Below are positions 61,804 through 64,000 of a stretch of 64,000 nucleotides of DNA, piece after piece. Numbering within the stretch: the stretch's first letter is position 1; each line of letters begins with the position of its first letter. Origin of the DNA: Primula veris (taxonomy: Eukaryota; Streptophyta; Magnoliopsida; Ericales; Primulaceae); assembly GCA_963682055.1 (NCBI GenBank), contig OY821743.1, positions 37,165,459 to 37,229,458 of the forward strand. The letters run 5' to 3'. The notes beneath the pieces were generated by a model, which made no database searches, was not told where the DNA came from, and saw only the letters and a list, made by a program, of their open reading frames with translations. Made by a program: the position numbers and the translations under genes.

Positions 61804-62595
61804 GTTGTCTTTGCAGCATCCACTTAAGGACACGCATAATGGATTTGTCTCAGACATGAAACCTACAGTATAACCAAATTTTCCTGGATTAGTGTAATGA
61901 TTTTGAATTTATTTTGTTGCTTTTTTCGTATGGAAAACTCGTCATCCATAGTCACAGCCCACAAGCAGTCATTGAGATAAAAAAGGCTAAACAAGTTAAT
62001 TTGCTTGTAATTTGTCAGTATCTCGTAGTAATATGGAAACGTCTCAGTCTCTCCTCCTCTTTCACCTTAGTAGAGCAGATGTCACAATAGGGATGCTAAG
62101 CCTGGGGTGCTATTTTCATAAACTAAACATAAAAAACAACCAATAAACCCGGTATACCCCGTCACTGTTTCATTTGAAACAGAAATGATAAAACCAAGAT
62201 TACAGATTGCAACCAATGCTTGCTTCATTTATGATCTGAATTGCAACTAAATTTTGCATTTTGCATGCGTTAAATCTCATGATCCTAGTTATTTAGATAA
62301 AAAAAAAACACTATAGTTCGCATGCTCTTGTGCCATTCTCTCCTATTATGTAAACAAAGGTCAATCACTAGTCACTACCAGAATTTGACCGTAATGCCCA
62401 TGTCCTAAATTTTAATAGAAGAAAAGAAGAGCAAAGCTGGATTCCTGTTAATAGTTTCAATGTGATTTTCAATACTCAAAACATAATCTACCATACTTTC
62501 CCCTCTTTCAAAAGCATTCACTGGAACACAACGAAACATTTGATTTTAAACATCAAAGCTTCTTACAATAAACTGAAGTCCCCTAGCCTAAACAA
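61804..62595. other. Spacer between two convergent genes
   Basis: This stretch contains the 3' untranslated parts of the plus-strand DUF547 gene and the minus-strand YjbQ-like gene. No further coding sequence, RNA gene or element was seen. Confidence 0.5.
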
Positions 62596-63716
62596 TTAAA
62601 TTCCATTGAGGGTGACGACAACTTTGCGTGGAGTAGCCAAGTCTCTGTGCTCGCATAACCATATCCCCTAAAAATGAAAAAAAGGAAAAAGCGAGGAAAA
62701 GATGATAGATTGTGAAGAGATATTATCTATATAAAGGTAAAAAGAACTAAAAACATGGATAATCCGCAATTTCTGTTTAGTCATTTTATTCGCATTACAT
62801 TTACACTGTTAAACGTCATTGTTGCTCATTTAGATATGCCAACTTGACCAAAATAGTTGTAGTGATTACCATTGGTTTTAGGACTGTCCGTAACATGCCA
62901 AGGGAATATTAAGTAAGCAGCGAGAAGAGAAGAAATATTCTGTGACCAATTAGTATTAGGTTTGGCAGAATCCTGGTACTATGCTCATCATATTTTCGCA
63001 GCAACATGTTACACTAAGATTATTGTCTTTTTAAGAATATTTAGGTAAACTAACTAGGCATAAATTCAAAGTCAACCACGGATGGGCCAAGCATACTCAG
63101 AATTACTCAAAATGCCAAAAAATTAAAGCCCAATAAGCAGCACTTAAAAAACTTGGCACTATCTATAAGAAAACTTACACTACGATTCCTGGCTATTGTC
63201 AGTCATACTAGGAAATAGGAATAAATCTAGACACCATGCAGTTAAACTTTTTAAGATAAAAGGCCATAACAGGATACACCACATTTGAAATATAAACCAA
63301 AAAAGGAATGTACTATTAACGAGAATAATTATATGCCCGCCTGCAAAAAATTGTGTTTTCCAGGGAATATAAAGAACAAACACTCTGGAAAGATTTTCAA
63401 AATTAAAAAAAACACTCTGGAACCTTAATACTGGTGATCCATAACTTTTTTTAGTCCCAAAAGCAAAAGTACATGTAGCCTTTTTATGTGGAATATTCTC
63501 GATGCTTATCGCAATAAACAAACACAATTCTTTCTTACCTGCCAAGTCCCCATGTTAAGCCGACCCTCTGAGATTGGGATCCTGTCATTGTAAGGAGAAA
63601 CTTAATTTCATGTGAAACTTCAACACAAAAGCTGTACAAATAAAAGAGAATGTATTCATACGTGAGTGAGCAGCCAAACATTGATGATTTGATGTGCGCT
63701 GGCATGTCATCAGGAC
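62596..63716 (-). CDS. YjbQ/UPF0047 family protein, last three exons, 5' part beyond the window
   Basis: The family is small and conserved from bacteria to plants; E. coli YjbQ has a side activity as a thiamin phosphate synthase, but the plant role is not settled. Exons on the minus strand: 63716-63662 (PDDMPAHIKSSMFGCSL and the first two bases of the Thr codon), 63581-63539 (IPISEGRLNMGTWQ) and 62667-62596 (GIWLCEHRDLATPRKVVVTL, then NGI and a stop). Phases agree across both introns. The His in PAHIKSS and the GTWQGIWLCEHRD motif are the family's conserved core. The roughly 58 residues seen are the C-terminal third to half; upstream exons must lie beyond 63717. The 121-codon frame inside the intron (63180-63545) is not coding. 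Confidence 0.9.
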
Positions 63717-64000
63717 CTACAAAAGAATGAAAACAGACCTATAAGTTACATGTGTGGTAAAGTACACATTTTGACTGTTAAATGTGAACATACTCTGTAT
63801 GGTTAAGGGGAAAAAAACACTCTGTATGGTTAAGGGGAAAAAACACTCTGTATGGTTTGGCTGAAACAATAATCCAGAAATGAATGTCGTTCTTTTGCAT
63901 TCAAAGTGAGAGTATGAGGCTTCAATAGGAGTTGGAACTAATGACTAAAAGAATGCACTTGAGTTATGACTTTTAAAAAGGGAAAACAACTGGTTGATTC
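63717..64000 (-). other. Upstream intron of the YjbQ-like gene (partial)
   Basis: No exon was recognised. A short tandem triplication of CACTCTGTATGGTTAAGGGG-like units, about 27 bp each, lies at about 63790-63860. Confidence 0.5.

Noticed and set aside
63180..63545. 121-codon minus-strand frame
   Set aside because: It lies in the intron between the last two YjbQ-like exons and shows no similarity to any family.
1..64000. LTR retrotransposons, tRNA or rRNA genes
   Set aside because: No paired long terminal repeats, reverse transcriptase or integrase motifs, and no tRNA TPC-arm or acceptor-stem pattern was recognised on reading both strands.

Overview
The window is nuclear DNA from a flowering plant, most likely a eudicot. 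The genes are intron-rich with GT-AG junctions, the spacers are AT-rich and full of (TA)n, (GA)n and (AAT)n tracts, and the protein families are plant ones. I cannot name the species. No ribosomal RNA, tRNA, virus or bacterial gene was recognised.

Layout. (1) 1-1785 is a non-coding flank with a (TA)n/(GA)n-rich 5' leader. (2) 1786-13143, plus strand: 17 phased exons encode an almost complete pyrophosphate-dependent phosphofructokinase (PFP) alpha subunit. Its last exon does not stop. It reads on in frame into a long acidic, repeat-rich segment and then six more exons of a proton pump-interactor (PPI) family protein with a C-terminal membrane anchor. As written, the DNA can encode one 1,867-residue PFP-alpha::PPI chimera in 23 exons. 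(3) 13144-16668 is a spacer without a supportable gene. (4) 16669-48505 is a 31.8-kb array of a 118-bp satellite, about 270 copies, with a 4,969-bp (42-monomer) higher-order repeat and a recurrent divergent three-monomer block. (5) 49307-53251, minus strand: a complete five-exon clade-B AHL gene (two AT-hooks plus a PPC/DUF296 domain, 430 residues). (6) 53252-59575 is a spacer with many microsatellites and a nine-copy compound minisatellite. (7) 59576-61803, plus strand: a DUF547 protein of the MIP1 leucine-zipper type, whose first exon or exons I could not find. (8) 62596-63716, minus strand: the last three exons of a YjbQ/UPF0047 family gene that continues past the right edge.

The most interesting signal is the uninterrupted reading frame joining PFP-alpha to the PPI-like protein. 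From memory, Arabidopsis carries a PFP-alpha gene (At1g20950) and a large PPI-like gene (At1g20970) almost side by side, so the fusion probably arose from old neighbours. The PFP part has lost the usual C-terminal residues, lacks about a dozen residues before the GKPALHP motif, and has Gly in place of Arg in the MGR motif. It may therefore be a diverged paralogue held in place by the PPI gene.

The second signal is the satellite. It lies between ordinary genes, and its right half is made of almost identical 5-kb blocks, which indicates recent unequal exchange or an assembly effect. All of the many 67-residue minus-strand reading frames in it are by-products of the repeat. The genes show no operon-like link; the DUF547 and YjbQ genes are convergent.
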